From assembly GCA_045576635.1 (NCBI GenBank), contig JAZNGT010000035.1, positions 48,281 through 112,280 on the forward strand: 64,000 nt of DNA, written 5' to 3'. Source of the stretch: Congzhengia sp045576635 (GTDB taxonomy: Bacteria > Bacillota > Clostridia > UBA1381 > UBA9506). The position numbers were made by a program, and so were the translations under genes. Shown here piece by piece: positions 23,178 through 31,305 of the stretch. The notes under the pieces were generated by a model. That model made no database searches. It had not been told where the DNA came from and saw nothing but the letters and a program-made list of their open reading frames with translations. The first letter of the stretch is position 1. Every line of letters starts with the position of its first letter.

Positions 23178-24356
23178 TTAGCCGATACTGTCGTAAAGGA
23201 CTTCGATTGCGGTTTTAAGTTGCGTATCCTCATACGGCGAAAGACTTGTAAAGTCAGACTTTAATGCATCGTCTAAATCGACTGTTATATCCGGTATAAT
23301 GCCTTTTTTATCGATACATTCGCCTTTTGGCGTATAGTATCTTGCGCTTGTTAAATAAATGGCGGTGTCTTCTGTCAGCATAATGGGCATTTGTCCCACC
23401 GCTTTTCCGAACGTTTTTGTGCCGATAATTTTCGCAACGCCGTACGCCTTTGTGCTTCCTGCCAAAAGTTCTGCCGCACTTGCCGTTCCCTCGTTTACCA
23501 AAACAGCCATAGGAAGATTAAGTGCCTCGTCGTCGGAATAAAAATATTCGCGTTCGCCCTTATTGTCCTCTAAATATGCGATAACGCCTTTGGGAAGGAG
23601 TTTATCTGTAATGGAAAGCACACTGTCGGCATAGCCGCCGGGGTTACTTCTTAAATCAATAATCAGTCCTTTTGCGTTTTCTTTCTGAATGGATAAAAGC
23701 GCTTTTTCAAAGTCTTCTACCGTATTGCGTTTAAATTCGGAAATGCGAATATAGCCTACGTTTTCGTCCAGCATTTTAAAAGATACCGTGTTAAGCGGAA
23801 TTACATCACGCGTGACGGTAACTGTCATTTCGGTTTCGCCACGTTTTATATGAAGCGTAACGTTTGTTCCCTTTTTGGCTTTTTCGCCGCGGATAACGTC
23901 TACCATACTGTTATAATTGTCTTTTTGGACTTTCGTGTCATTTACACGGGTTACGATGTCACCCGGTAAGATGCCCGCTTTTTGTGCCGGTCCGCCGTCT
24001 GTCGGGGCGATAACCACCATCGCATCTTTTTCGTCATCAAAACTTACAGTAACGCCGATGCCTATATACTCTTCTTTTACGCTTTCTTCGTAAGACTCGA
24101 ACGTTTCTTTGTCAAAATAGTAAGAGTACGGGTCGTGAAGACCTTGCACCATCGCCATGATGGCGTAATCGTTTAAAGTTTCCAGTTCTTTTTCGTCAAT
24201 GGGGTCGACATAGTTTTCTACAATAAGGTTTCGTGCGTGTGTTAGAATATCAAAACTTTTGATTCTGGCGTAAATATACGTGCCGGAAACGCTCACAAAA
24301 AGCGTTAAAAGGCATGTGATAAGCGAAATTTTAAAAACCTGTTTTTTTGTAAACAA
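23178..24356 (-). CDS. S41 carboxy-terminal processing protease (CtpA/CtpB type)
   Basis: 392 aa. N-terminal signal anchor (about residues 7-29), PDZ domain (GIGVTVSF through KAGILPGDIVTRVNDTKV) and the S41 tail-specific protease fold. Catalytic Ser in NEGTASAAELLAGS and Lys in KTFGKAVGQ are present, so it should be active outside the membrane. Start appears to be TTG (24354-24356) with a distant GGGGAAG, moderately sure. It follows the M23 gene; with the second S41 gene at 25540 it brackets the M23 peptidase. Confidence 0.88.
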   Translation of the reverse strand: MFTKKQVFKISLITCLLTLFVSVSGTYIYARIKSFDILTHARNLIVENYVDPIDEKELETLNDYAIMAMVQGLHDPYSYYFDKETFESYEESVKEEYIGIGVTVSFDDEKDAMVVIAPTDGGPAQKAGILPGDIVTRVNDTKVQKDNYNSMVDVIRGEKAKKGTNVTLHIKRGETEMTVTVTRDVIPLNTVSFKMLDENVGYIRISEFKRNTVEDFEKALLSIQKENAKGLIIDLRSNPGGYADSVLSITDKLLPKGVIAYLEDNKGEREYFYSDDEALNLPMAVLVNEGTASAAELLAGSTKAYGVAKIIGTKTFGKAVGQMPIMLTEDTAIYLTSARYYTPKGECIDKKGIIPDITVDLDDALKSDFTSLSPYEDTQLKTAIEVLYDSIG

Positions 24357-24381
24357 AGATATGCACTTCCCCTTTTTTGTG

Positions 24382-25533
24382 TTATTTTATGTAAGCCATG
24401 GGGTCTGTTGTTTTTCCGTTTATCAAAACTTCAAAATGCAAGTGGTTTCCGGTTGAGTTTCCGGTTGTGCCGACTTTGGCGATAACCTCTCCCCTTTTGA
24501 CTTTTTGTCCCTTTGTTACCAAAAGGCGTGACGCGTGGCCGTAAAGCGTTGAGATACCGCCGCCGTGGTCAATTACCACACAGTTTCCGTATCCGCCGTT
24601 CCAGCCCGCCATTTTAACAGTTCCGTCTGTTGCAGCGAGGATATTCGTGCCGCCGGGTGCTGCAAGGTCAACGCCAGAATGGAACTTTTTGGTCTTAAAA
24701 ATGGGGTGGATTCTGTATCCGTATGGTGACGAAATACGGGTATAACTCGGTGCAGGCCAGCAGAATGCACCGCCCGTATATTTAGAAGACGAAGAACTAG
24801 AAAGGCTACCCTTTAAAGATGCTTTGAGTGCTTCTTCGTCCCGTCTTGCCTGCTCGTACACCTTGGTATATTTTTCGATGTCGTTTTCGAGTTGTTTTGT
24901 AAGTTGTTCTTTTTCTTTCAGTTTCACTTCTAATGTGTTTTGTTTTTGTGATGCAATGTTTCTTGCCTCTTCCTGATTTTGCTTTTTCTCCTCGATTACG
25001 GCTTTTGCCGCCTCAACTTCGTTTTTAAGGCGTACCATTTCGTTAATAAGCGCCATATCATAACGTGTGATTTCCTGAATGGTTTCAATGTTTGCCAAAA
25101 GTTCTGAAATGCTTTCAGACGACAGCAAAAGGTCTAAATACGAAACCGTAGACGTTTCGTCCATTGAGCGAAGCACTGCTTTAAATGCTTCGTCTTTTTG
25201 GGTAATGTCCTGTTCGTATACCAAAATCTCTTCTTCTTTTTCTAAAATCTCGCCGTCGATTTCTTCGATGATGGCATCGATTGCGTAGATTTCGGTCTGC
25301 ACGAGGTCGATTTCGCGGTTTAACGCTTCGCTTTGCGCGACAACGTCATTCTTCTTCGTTTCTGCCGCTTTGATTTTATCGAGCGCCTCTTGCTTTTCTT
25401 TGCTTGCGTTATTGATTTTTTCCTGCACGGTAAGGGCGTTTGCCGTTCTTATAAAGCCAAAGCCTGCCGCACAAGACACGCAAAATGCCGCAATGAGCGT
25501 TCCTGCCAAAACCCTTTTTACACTTTGTTTCAT
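24382..25533 (-). CDS. Coiled-coil M23 murein peptidase (EnvC/CwlO-like)
   Basis: 383 aa. Signal peptide (about 1-34, ending near TANA), a long coiled coil (about 36-250, rich in Glu/Lys/Gln), a Ser-rich linker, and a C-terminal M23/LytM domain. Zinc ligands visible: HSGVD (HxxxD), STLYGHAS and NHLHFEV (HxH). Such proteins cut peptidoglycan or activate cutters during division, usually under FtsEX, which is not adjacent here. SD AAAGGAG. Sits between two S41 proteases, which may process it (inference). Confidence 0.9.
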   Translation of the reverse strand: MKQSVKRVLAGTLIAAFCVSCAAGFGFIRTANALTVQEKINNASKEKQEALDKIKAAETKKNDVVAQSEALNREIDLVQTEIYAIDAIIEEIDGEILEKEEEILVYEQDITQKDEAFKAVLRSMDETSTVSYLDLLLSSESISELLANIETIQEITRYDMALINEMVRLKNEVEAAKAVIEEKKQNQEEARNIASQKQNTLEVKLKEKEQLTKQLENDIEKYTKVYEQARRDEEALKASLKGSLSSSSSSKYTGGAFCWPAPSYTRISSPYGYRIHPIFKTKKFHSGVDLAAPGGTNILAATDGTVKMAGWNGGYGNCVVIDHGGGISTLYGHASRLLVTKGQKVKRGEVIAKVGTTGNSTGNHLHFEVLINGKTTDPMAYIK

Positions 25534-25539
25534 CAGTAT

Positions 25540-26982
25540 CTACTCCTTTATCAAGAGATTGTACGCCGTTTCAAACTGTTTGTCTACCACAAGTTCGGTC
25601 TCTGCGATTTTATTGTTTAGAGCGCCTTGCGTGGTGTAGTCCATCACGCCGTAACTGCAAAGATTCATATCGCTCTGAAACTGTTTGGTTGCGCGTTCTG
25701 TAAAGGTGTCAAACACGCCGTCTATGTTGCCTGTGTAGTATCCTAAAATATCCAGTCTTTCTTCAATCGCCAAAACGTCATCTGCCTGGTCGCCTACCGC
25801 GTAGCGCGCCGAAATTGTCATCGGGGTAAGCGTTTCTGTGTCAACGGGAACGTATTCGTTTCGAACGTCCACATCAGGCTTTATGCCGACTTTGTTTACG
25901 GGTTTTCCGTCCGGCAGGGTAAATTCTGCAACGGAAAGTTTAATGTCGCCGAGCGAAAAGCCGGGAGGATTGATAAGCCCTAACATTTCCTGCATACTGC
26001 CTTTTCCGAATGTTCTTCTTCCCACTACCTTGGCATAGCCCAAATTCTGCATTGCGCCTGAGAAAAGTTCTGCCGCGCTCGCACTTTGTTCATTTGCTAA
26101 AACCACAATCTTGCGGTTCGGTTTCGAGCGAAAGTCCGCTGTGGATTTAAGCGTGGAACTAAATCGTTTATCGTTATATTCAAGTTTTGTTAAGACCTTG
26201 CCCTTTGGAACAAAAAGGCTTAACACGTCGATAACGCTTGCTAAACTTCCGCCGGGGTTGTCACGCACGTCGATGATAAACTTTTTGATGCCTTTTTCTT
26301 CGATTGCAGAAAGTGCAGATTCTACGGAAGAAACCGTGCTCGTCGCAAATTCTGAAATGTAGATATAGCCAACCTTATCGTTTTCGATGGTGTAGCCCAC
26401 GGTTTCTGCCAAAACGCGCCGTCTTTCTACTATAAGTGTGAGCGTTTCTTCTCCGCGAAGAATGGTAAGCACTACGCTTGTTCCCGCTTCACCGCGGATG
26501 TTTTGTGTCGCTTCGGCAAGCGGTTTTCCTATGATGCTTTCGCCGTTCACATCTAAGATGACGTCGCCAATCTGGATGCCTGCCGAAAATGCACCGCTGT
26601 TTTTGGAAACATCGACAATCAAAAGTCCTTCCGGTGTTTCTTCGACGGTGACGCCAATGCCGACATAGGCGTTTTCAACCGAGTCAATAAACGAGGAAAG
26701 TTCCTCACGCGTCATATAATCGGAATAGTCGTCTAATGTATCTGTCACGGCTTTTATGGCGCCCTCTAAAAGCGAGGGGTCTTTGTGCATCACATAATCT
26801 AATACCGCTTCATACATTGCCTCTTTGTTGGCGTTAAAACGATAGTCTTCGTAAATTTTGTTGATAATTGCCTTAATATAGTGCGATGCCACTTCTCCGT
26901 CCTGGTTTGCAAATGCATTTATCGGAACCAAAAAAAGCATTGCCGAGAGGAAAAGTGCAAGCACGCGTTTAAAATGTTTCAT
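25540..26982 (-). CDS. S41 protease with C-terminal peptidoglycan-binding domain
   Basis: 480 aa. Signal peptide (about 1-26, ending NAFA), helical N-domain, PDZ (GVTVEETPEGLLIVDVSKNSG, IQIGDVILDVNG), S41 core with catalytic Ser in NEQSASAAELFSG and Lys in RTFGKGSMQ, then a PG_binding_1 domain (IEERLDILGYYTGNIDGVF). Start set at the second ATG, with AAAGGATG 6 nt upstream; the first ATG is part of that SD. Secreted, wall-bound processing protease; 6 nt before the M23 gene. Confidence 0.9.
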   Translation of the reverse strand: MKHFKRVLALFLSAMLFLVPINAFANQDGEVASHYIKAIINKIYEDYRFNANKEAMYEAVLDYVMHKDPSLLEGAIKAVTDTLDDYSDYMTREELSSFIDSVENAYVGIGVTVEETPEGLLIVDVSKNSGAFSAGIQIGDVILDVNGESIIGKPLAEATQNIRGEAGTSVVLTILRGEETLTLIVERRRVLAETVGYTIENDKVGYIYISEFATSTVSSVESALSAIEEKGIKKFIIDVRDNPGGSLASVIDVLSLFVPKGKVLTKLEYNDKRFSSTLKSTADFRSKPNRKIVVLANEQSASAAELFSGAMQNLGYAKVVGRRTFGKGSMQEMLGLINPPGFSLGDIKLSVAEFTLPDGKPVNKVGIKPDVDVRNEYVPVDTETLTPMTISARYAVGDQADDVLAIEERLDILGYYTGNIDGVFDTFTERATKQFQSDMNLCSYGVMDYTTQGALNNKIAETELVVDKQFETAYNLLIKE

Positions 26983-27004
26983 TTGTAACATCCTTTCGCT
27001 TTGG

Positions 27005-28690
27005 TTACATATGGTCAGGCGCCGAAATGCCTAAAACTGTAAGCGCGTTTTTGATAACCTGTCCCGTTGCCGAAACGAGTTTTAAACGTGCTTTGGTAAG
27101 TTCTTTCTCTTCGGAATCGACTTTGCACGCGCCATAAAATGCGTGGAACACAGATGCCAAATCCATTGCATATTTCGTGATGCGGCTGGGGTCGCGCGTT
27201 ACTGCCGCCTGCTTTAATTCTTCGGGGAATTTGGAAAGTTCTTTTAAAAGTTCGATTTCTTTCGCGTGGCTTAAAAGGGAAAGGTCAATGTTTTTCGTGT
27301 CTTCTACCATAACGCCTTTGTTTAAGAGCATTTTGATGATGCCCGAAATTCTCGCGTGTGCGTACTGCACATAGAACACAGGGTTGTCGCTTGACTGGCT
27401 TACCGCAAGTTCTAAATCAAAATCAAAATGGCTGTTTGCCTGACGCATATTAAAGAAAAATCTTGCCGCGTCAACGCCGATTTCTTCTAATAAATCGCCA
27501 AGCGTAATGGCTTTGCCCGTACGTTTGGACATTCTTACCGCCTCGCCGCCTTTGACAAGGCGCACAAGTTGCATTAAGATGATTTCCAGACGGTCGGGGT
27601 TAATGCCGAGTGCCTCCATTGCGGCCTTAAGGCGCGCAACGTGACCGTGGTGGTCTGCGCCCCAGATATCAATCGCGGTCGAAAAACCGCGGTCGAATTT
27701 GTTTTTATGGTAGGCAATATCTGCCGCAAAGTACGTGTAAAAGCCGTTGGCGCGTACCAAAACGTCGTCTTTTTCAAGGCCAAATTCTGTTGCGCGGAAC
27801 CAGATTGCGCCTTCTTTTTCGTAGGTGTAGCCGCGCTCGGTTAGTTTATCAACCGCTTTCTTTACATCGCCGTTTTCGTGCAGACTGCTTTCGTGAAACC
27901 ACACGTCATACTCGATACCGTATGCCGAAAGTCCCGTCTTTAAGCCGTCGATGTTTTTATAAAGTGTCGCGTCAATAAGCGCCTGTTTTAATTCTTCTTC
28001 GGGTACGTTTATAAATTTGTCGCCGTGTTCTTTGAAAAAGCGCTGTGCGTGTTCTTTTACGTCATCGCCGTGGTAGCCGTCTTCGGGAAATTCTACTGCT
28101 TCTTCTCCCAAAACCGCCTGCTTATAGCGCGCAGCAAGCGACACCGCAAGTTTTTCAATCTGATTGCCGGCGTCGTTTACGTAAAATTCTTTGGTAGCAG
28201 AAAATCCCGCCATGTTCAAAATGTTTGCAAGGCAGTCGCCCAATGCGCCGCCCCTTGCGTTACCCATATGCATAGGTCCCGTGGGGTTTGCGCTTACAAA
28301 TTCTACGTTTACTTTTTTGCCTTCACCGAATTCGGTTTTGCCAAACGTATCTTTTTGCTCCTCAATCATCGTCAAGATGCGGGTTACATACATGGGGTTT
28401 AACGTAAAGTTAATAAAGCCGGGGCCTGCCACGGTAACGTCTTCTATGTAGGTTCCCTCTGTTTTCATATTGGAAACGATTACGCCCGCAACATCTCTCG
28501 GTGCGCGTTTTTCCTGTTTTGCCATAAGCATAGCAACGTTTACGGAAAAGTCACCAAAGGATTTATCGCGCGGTTCTTCAATTAAGTATTCGGGCGTGTC
28601 TCCCAAAAGTTCGTTCTTTTCTTTTGCGGATGCGATTGCCGCGTTTGTTACAGATGTGATAAGATGTATCGTCTCTTCGTATAATGTCAC
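27005..28690 (-). CDS. argS: Arginyl-tRNA synthetase
   Basis: Class I synthetase charging tRNA-Arg. 561 aa. Seen: N-terminal Add-1 domain, the HIGH box as PTGPMHMGNARGG, MSKRTGKAITL (KMSKS variant), and the C-terminal DALR anticodon domain (NPVFYVQYAHARIS onward). GTG start (28688-28690) overlaps the stop of the DUF1934 gene as GTGA, so translation is coupled. SD GAAAGGTGG. No T-box precedes it. A tRNA-Arg(ACG) lies at 58485. Confidence 0.96.
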   Translation of the reverse strand: MTLYEETIHLITSVTNAAIASAKEKNELLGDTPEYLIEEPRDKSFGDFSVNVAMLMAKQEKRAPRDVAGVIVSNMKTEGTYIEDVTVAGPGFINFTLNPMYVTRILTMIEEQKDTFGKTEFGEGKKVNVEFVSANPTGPMHMGNARGGALGDCLANILNMAGFSATKEFYVNDAGNQIEKLAVSLAARYKQAVLGEEAVEFPEDGYHGDDVKEHAQRFFKEHGDKFINVPEEELKQALIDATLYKNIDGLKTGLSAYGIEYDVWFHESSLHENGDVKKAVDKLTERGYTYEKEGAIWFRATEFGLEKDDVLVRANGFYTYFAADIAYHKNKFDRGFSTAIDIWGADHHGHVARLKAAMEALGINPDRLEIILMQLVRLVKGGEAVRMSKRTGKAITLGDLLEEIGVDAARFFFNMRQANSHFDFDLELAVSQSSDNPVFYVQYAHARISGIIKMLLNKGVMVEDTKNIDLSLLSHAKEIELLKELSKFPEELKQAAVTRDPSRITKYAMDLASVFHAFYGACKVDSEEKELTKARLKLVSATGQVIKNALTVLGISAPDHM

Positions 28691-29121
28691 TTTTGTTCCA
28701 CCTTTCTTATGTGTACATGCAGGTTGTTGCGGATTGGTTCTAAATTGTTCAGTTGAACGTAATAGTCTAACATAACCTCGCCGCCGTCGTCATCTACGTC
28801 TACTTTCATTTCGTTTGTATAAACGTCAATACAGAGATTGCCGTGTGGGGTGTTATAAATCCCCTTGTATTGCTTGTTCGTTTCGAACACCATTTGCGAA
28901 TTTGTGCCGTTTTGTCCAAACCGAATCATCGAAACATAGTCGTCTTTGATTTTGATTGTCGTGGTGGTGTTTTCGTACCCCGTAAGTTCGCTTCCCTCGT
29001 AGGATACGTAATACTTTCCGTCACGTTTTATGTATTTTCCTTCTGTGGAAAGTTCGTAACTGTCGCTTTCGCCGTCAATGAGTTGTTTTCCCGACAGCGT
29101 AATCCACGCATTTGTTTTCAT
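28687..29121 (-). CDS. DUF1934 beta-barrel protein (YwiB-like)
   Basis: 144 aa, lipocalin-like small beta-barrel of the DUF1934 family, found upstream of argS in Bacillus too. Seen: alternating beta strands, SYEGSELTGYENTTTTIKI, VSMIRFGQNGTNSQMVFE and GNLCIDVYTNEMKVDVDDDGG. Function unknown. SD GAGGTAACTACTT. Overlaps argS by 4 nt and follows murI by 17 nt. Confidence 0.85.
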   Translation of the reverse strand: MKTNAWITLSGKQLIDGESDSYELSTEGKYIKRDGKYYVSYEGSELTGYENTTTTIKIKDDYVSMIRFGQNGTNSQMVFETNKQYKGIYNTPHGNLCIDVYTNEMKVDVDDDGGEVMLDYYVQLNNLEPIRNNLHVHIRKVEQK

Positions 29122-29138
29122 AAGTAGTTACCTCGGTA

Positions 29139-29951
29139 TTACATATATTTTTCGATATCAATTTTTGTAGCGCCGCCCGGGATCGCGCGGTTTAAAAACC
29201 GTGCGCCGAGTGTTTCAAAGTCCTCGGGGCAGTCGCTTACAAAGAATTTGTACTGCTCTTTTTGTTTTTCTTTACATAAAAGGTCATTTTTTTCTAAATA
29301 GTCTTTTACATATCCTGCCGTAATTTCGCCGGGGTTAATAAGCGTTACGTTTTCGCCCATTACGTCTTGTATCACGTTCGATAAAAGCGGATAGTGTGTG
29401 CAGCCTAAAATCAAAGTGTCAACGCCCGCTTTTTTTACGTCGGTTAAATATTCTTTTGCCACAAGTGTTGCAATTTCGCCCTCCGTTTTTCCCTCCTCGA
29501 CAAGCGGAACAAACAAAGGACACGCCGCCGAAACCGTTTGGATTTCAGGGTCGATATCGGAAAGGAGTTTTGCATACGCGCCCGAGCGGATAGAGCCATT
29601 CGTTCCGATAATGCCGATGCGCTTGTTTTGCGTAGCCTTTGCCGCCGCCTTTGCCGCAGCCTCGGCAACGCCGATGATGGGGACAGAAAGCATATCCTTT
29701 ACCACAGGGAGCGCGATGGTACTTGCCGTACCGCAGGCTACAATCACAAGTTTTAAAGGAAACGTGTCTAAAAAGCGGATGTCGCTTTTTGTATATTTTA
29801 TGATGGTTTCGTTCGATTTTGAGCCGTACGGCACACGTCCCGTATCGCCGAAATACACAATCGGCTCATCCGGCAGAAGATGCATCAGTTCTTTTGCCGC
29901 CGTAAGACCGCCAAGGCCCGAATCGAAAATACCTACGTACTGTAAAGACAA
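29139..29951 (-). CDS. murI: Glutamate racemase
   Basis: Makes D-glutamate for peptidoglycan. 270 aa. Seen: GIFDSGLGGLT near residue 6 (catalytic Asp), YFGDTGRVPYGSKS, first catalytic Cys VIVACGTAS, second LILGCTHYPLL. Start set at TTG (29949-29951), which has GGAGG 7 nt upstream; a longer in-frame start exists further up inside ddl but without SD. 14 nt after ddl: two cell-wall precursor enzymes side by side. Confidence 0.93.
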   Translation of the reverse strand: MSLQYVGIFDSGLGGLTAAKELMHLLPDEPIVYFGDTGRVPYGSKSNETIIKYTKSDIRFLDTFPLKLVIVACGTASTIALPVVKDMLSVPIIGVAEAAAKAAAKATQNKRIGIIGTNGSIRSGAYAKLLSDIDPEIQTVSAACPLFVPLVEEGKTEGEIATLVAKEYLTDVKKAGVDTLILGCTHYPLLSNVIQDVMGENVTLINPGEITAGYVKDYLEKNDLLCKEKQKEQYKFFVSDCPEDFETLGARFLNRAIPGGATKIDIEKYM

Positions 29952-29965
29952 TGTTATCCCTCCGC

Positions 29966-31021
29966 TTACTTTGTTGCAAGGCAAATAAGTTTATCTAAAA
30001 GCGCACCGTATGAAAGTCCTGACTGTTTCCAGAGCATCGGGTACATACTGATGTCGGTAAAACCGGGCAAAGTGTTAATTTCGTTTAGCATAATCTCGCC
30101 CGTTTTTTTGTCTACAAAAAAGTCAACACGTGCTAAACCTTTGCAGTCTAATGCCTTAAAGACCGAAACTGCCAAGCCTCTTATGGTTTCCGCGGTTTTT
30201 TCGTCAAGTTCTGCGGGAATAGAAAGCCCCGCCGAATCGTCTATGTATTTGGTGTTGTAGTCATAAAGCGCGGTGGTTTTTACGATTTCGCCCAAAACGG
30301 AAGCATCCGCCTGTGCGTGATTTCCCAAAACAGCACACTCAATTTCGCGCGCGTCTATCATTTTTTCGACTAAAATGCGTCTGTCTTCTTTTGCGGCAAC
30401 GGTTAAGGCGCCAGATAGGCTTTCCTTTTCGTTTACCATTGTAATTCCAACTGATGAGCCTGCGTTGGCAGGTTTAATCACTACGGGATAGCCCACCGTT
30501 TCTTTGATTTGTGCGTCGATTGCAGAAATATCGGTTTCTTCGGTAAAGAAAACGTCAAATCCGTCTGTTACGGGAATGCCGTACGTTTTTAAAACGCGTT
30601 TTGTCATAATCTTATCCATCGAAACCGCCGATGCCGTAACGCCGTTACCGACGTAGGGAACGCCCGAGAGTTCAAAAACGCCCTGATAGGTACCGTCTTC
30701 ACCGTTTCTGCCGTGCAGAACAGGGAAATATACGTCAACCTTTTCTATAAAGCAGTCGCCGTTTTTGTTTTCAACGATGAGTCCGTGGTGATGCGGGTTC
30801 GATGACACCGTACAGCGTTTTTTCGCGCCCTTTTCCCACGTTCCGTCTTTTATTGCTTCAATGTCTCCTTTGTAAAGGTAACTTTCGCCGTCTTTTGTAA
30901 TGCCGACCAAAAGGAGATTATATTTTGTCTTATCGAGATTTGAAATTACGTTGTAGGCGGATAACAAAGAAACCTCGTGTTCTGATGATTTTCCGCCAAA
31001 TAAAATGCAAACCGTTGTCAT
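29966..31021 (-). CDS. ddl: D-alanine--D-alanine ligase
   Basis: Makes the D-Ala-D-Ala end of the peptidoglycan stem. 351 aa ATP-grasp enzyme. Seen: CILFGGKSSEHEVSLLSA at the N-terminus, LHGRNGEDGTYQGVFEL, PVVIKPANAGSSVGI, CAVLGN and EINTLPGFTDISMYP (metal-binding Glu/Asn). The active-site loop has the Tyr/His-type ligase pattern rather than VanA, as far as I can tell. SD AGAGGAAA. First gene of the nine-gene operon. Confidence 0.95.
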   Translation of the reverse strand: MTTVCILFGGKSSEHEVSLLSAYNVISNLDKTKYNLLLVGITKDGESYLYKGDIEAIKDGTWEKGAKKRCTVSSNPHHHGLIVENKNGDCFIEKVDVYFPVLHGRNGEDGTYQGVFELSGVPYVGNGVTASAVSMDKIMTKRVLKTYGIPVTDGFDVFFTEETDISAIDAQIKETVGYPVVIKPANAGSSVGITMVNEKESLSGALTVAAKEDRRILVEKMIDAREIECAVLGNHAQADASVLGEIVKTTALYDYNTKYIDDSAGLSIPAELDEKTAETIRGLAVSVFKALDCKGLARVDFFVDKKTGEIMLNEINTLPGFTDISMYPMLWKQSGLSYGALLDKLICLATK

Positions 31022-31088
31022 GGTTTTTTTCCTCTCTTTCCGGCTTTTTCAGATGCCAAAAAGGCATACGTCAAACCGATTCTATTAT

Positions 31089-31117
31089 ATTATAGTATAT
31101 TTTTATGCTTTATACAA
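31089..31117 (-). promoter_or_regulatory. Promoter of the ddl-glcK operon
   Basis: Minus strand TTGTAT (31112-31117), 17-bp spacer, TATAAT (31089-31094). Leader carries a small hairpin ATGCC-TTTTT-GGCAT. Confidence 0.75.
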
Positions 31118-31221
31118 TCTTTTTTTGCGATTTGTAGCATAAATTTAAAATTTCATTCATGAATTTACGCATTTGTAATATTGGCGTTAAAAAATCTTAA
31201 TTTTAGACTTTTGAAAACGCA

Positions 31222-31250
31222 TTGACTTTTTATATAAACAAACGTATAAT
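31222..31250 (+). promoter_or_regulatory. Promoter of the ABC exporter gene
   Basis: TTGACT, 17-bp spacer, TATAAT. Predicted start near 31257, about 50 nt before the chosen ATG, which excludes the longer reading frame. Confidence 0.8.
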
Positions 31251-31305
31251 TATCTCGAAACCGATAATCCAAAATTTTTATCTGAAGAAAGCGTGCGTGA
31301 TCTGC

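Noticed and set aside
29398..29988. 196-codon open frame on the plus strand
   Set aside because: Antisense to murI, which has all catalytic motifs.
29122..31088. T-box element for argS
   Set aside because: argS is deep in an operon, and neither the gap before DUF1934 nor the ddl leader holds an AGGGTGGNACCGCG-like T-box.
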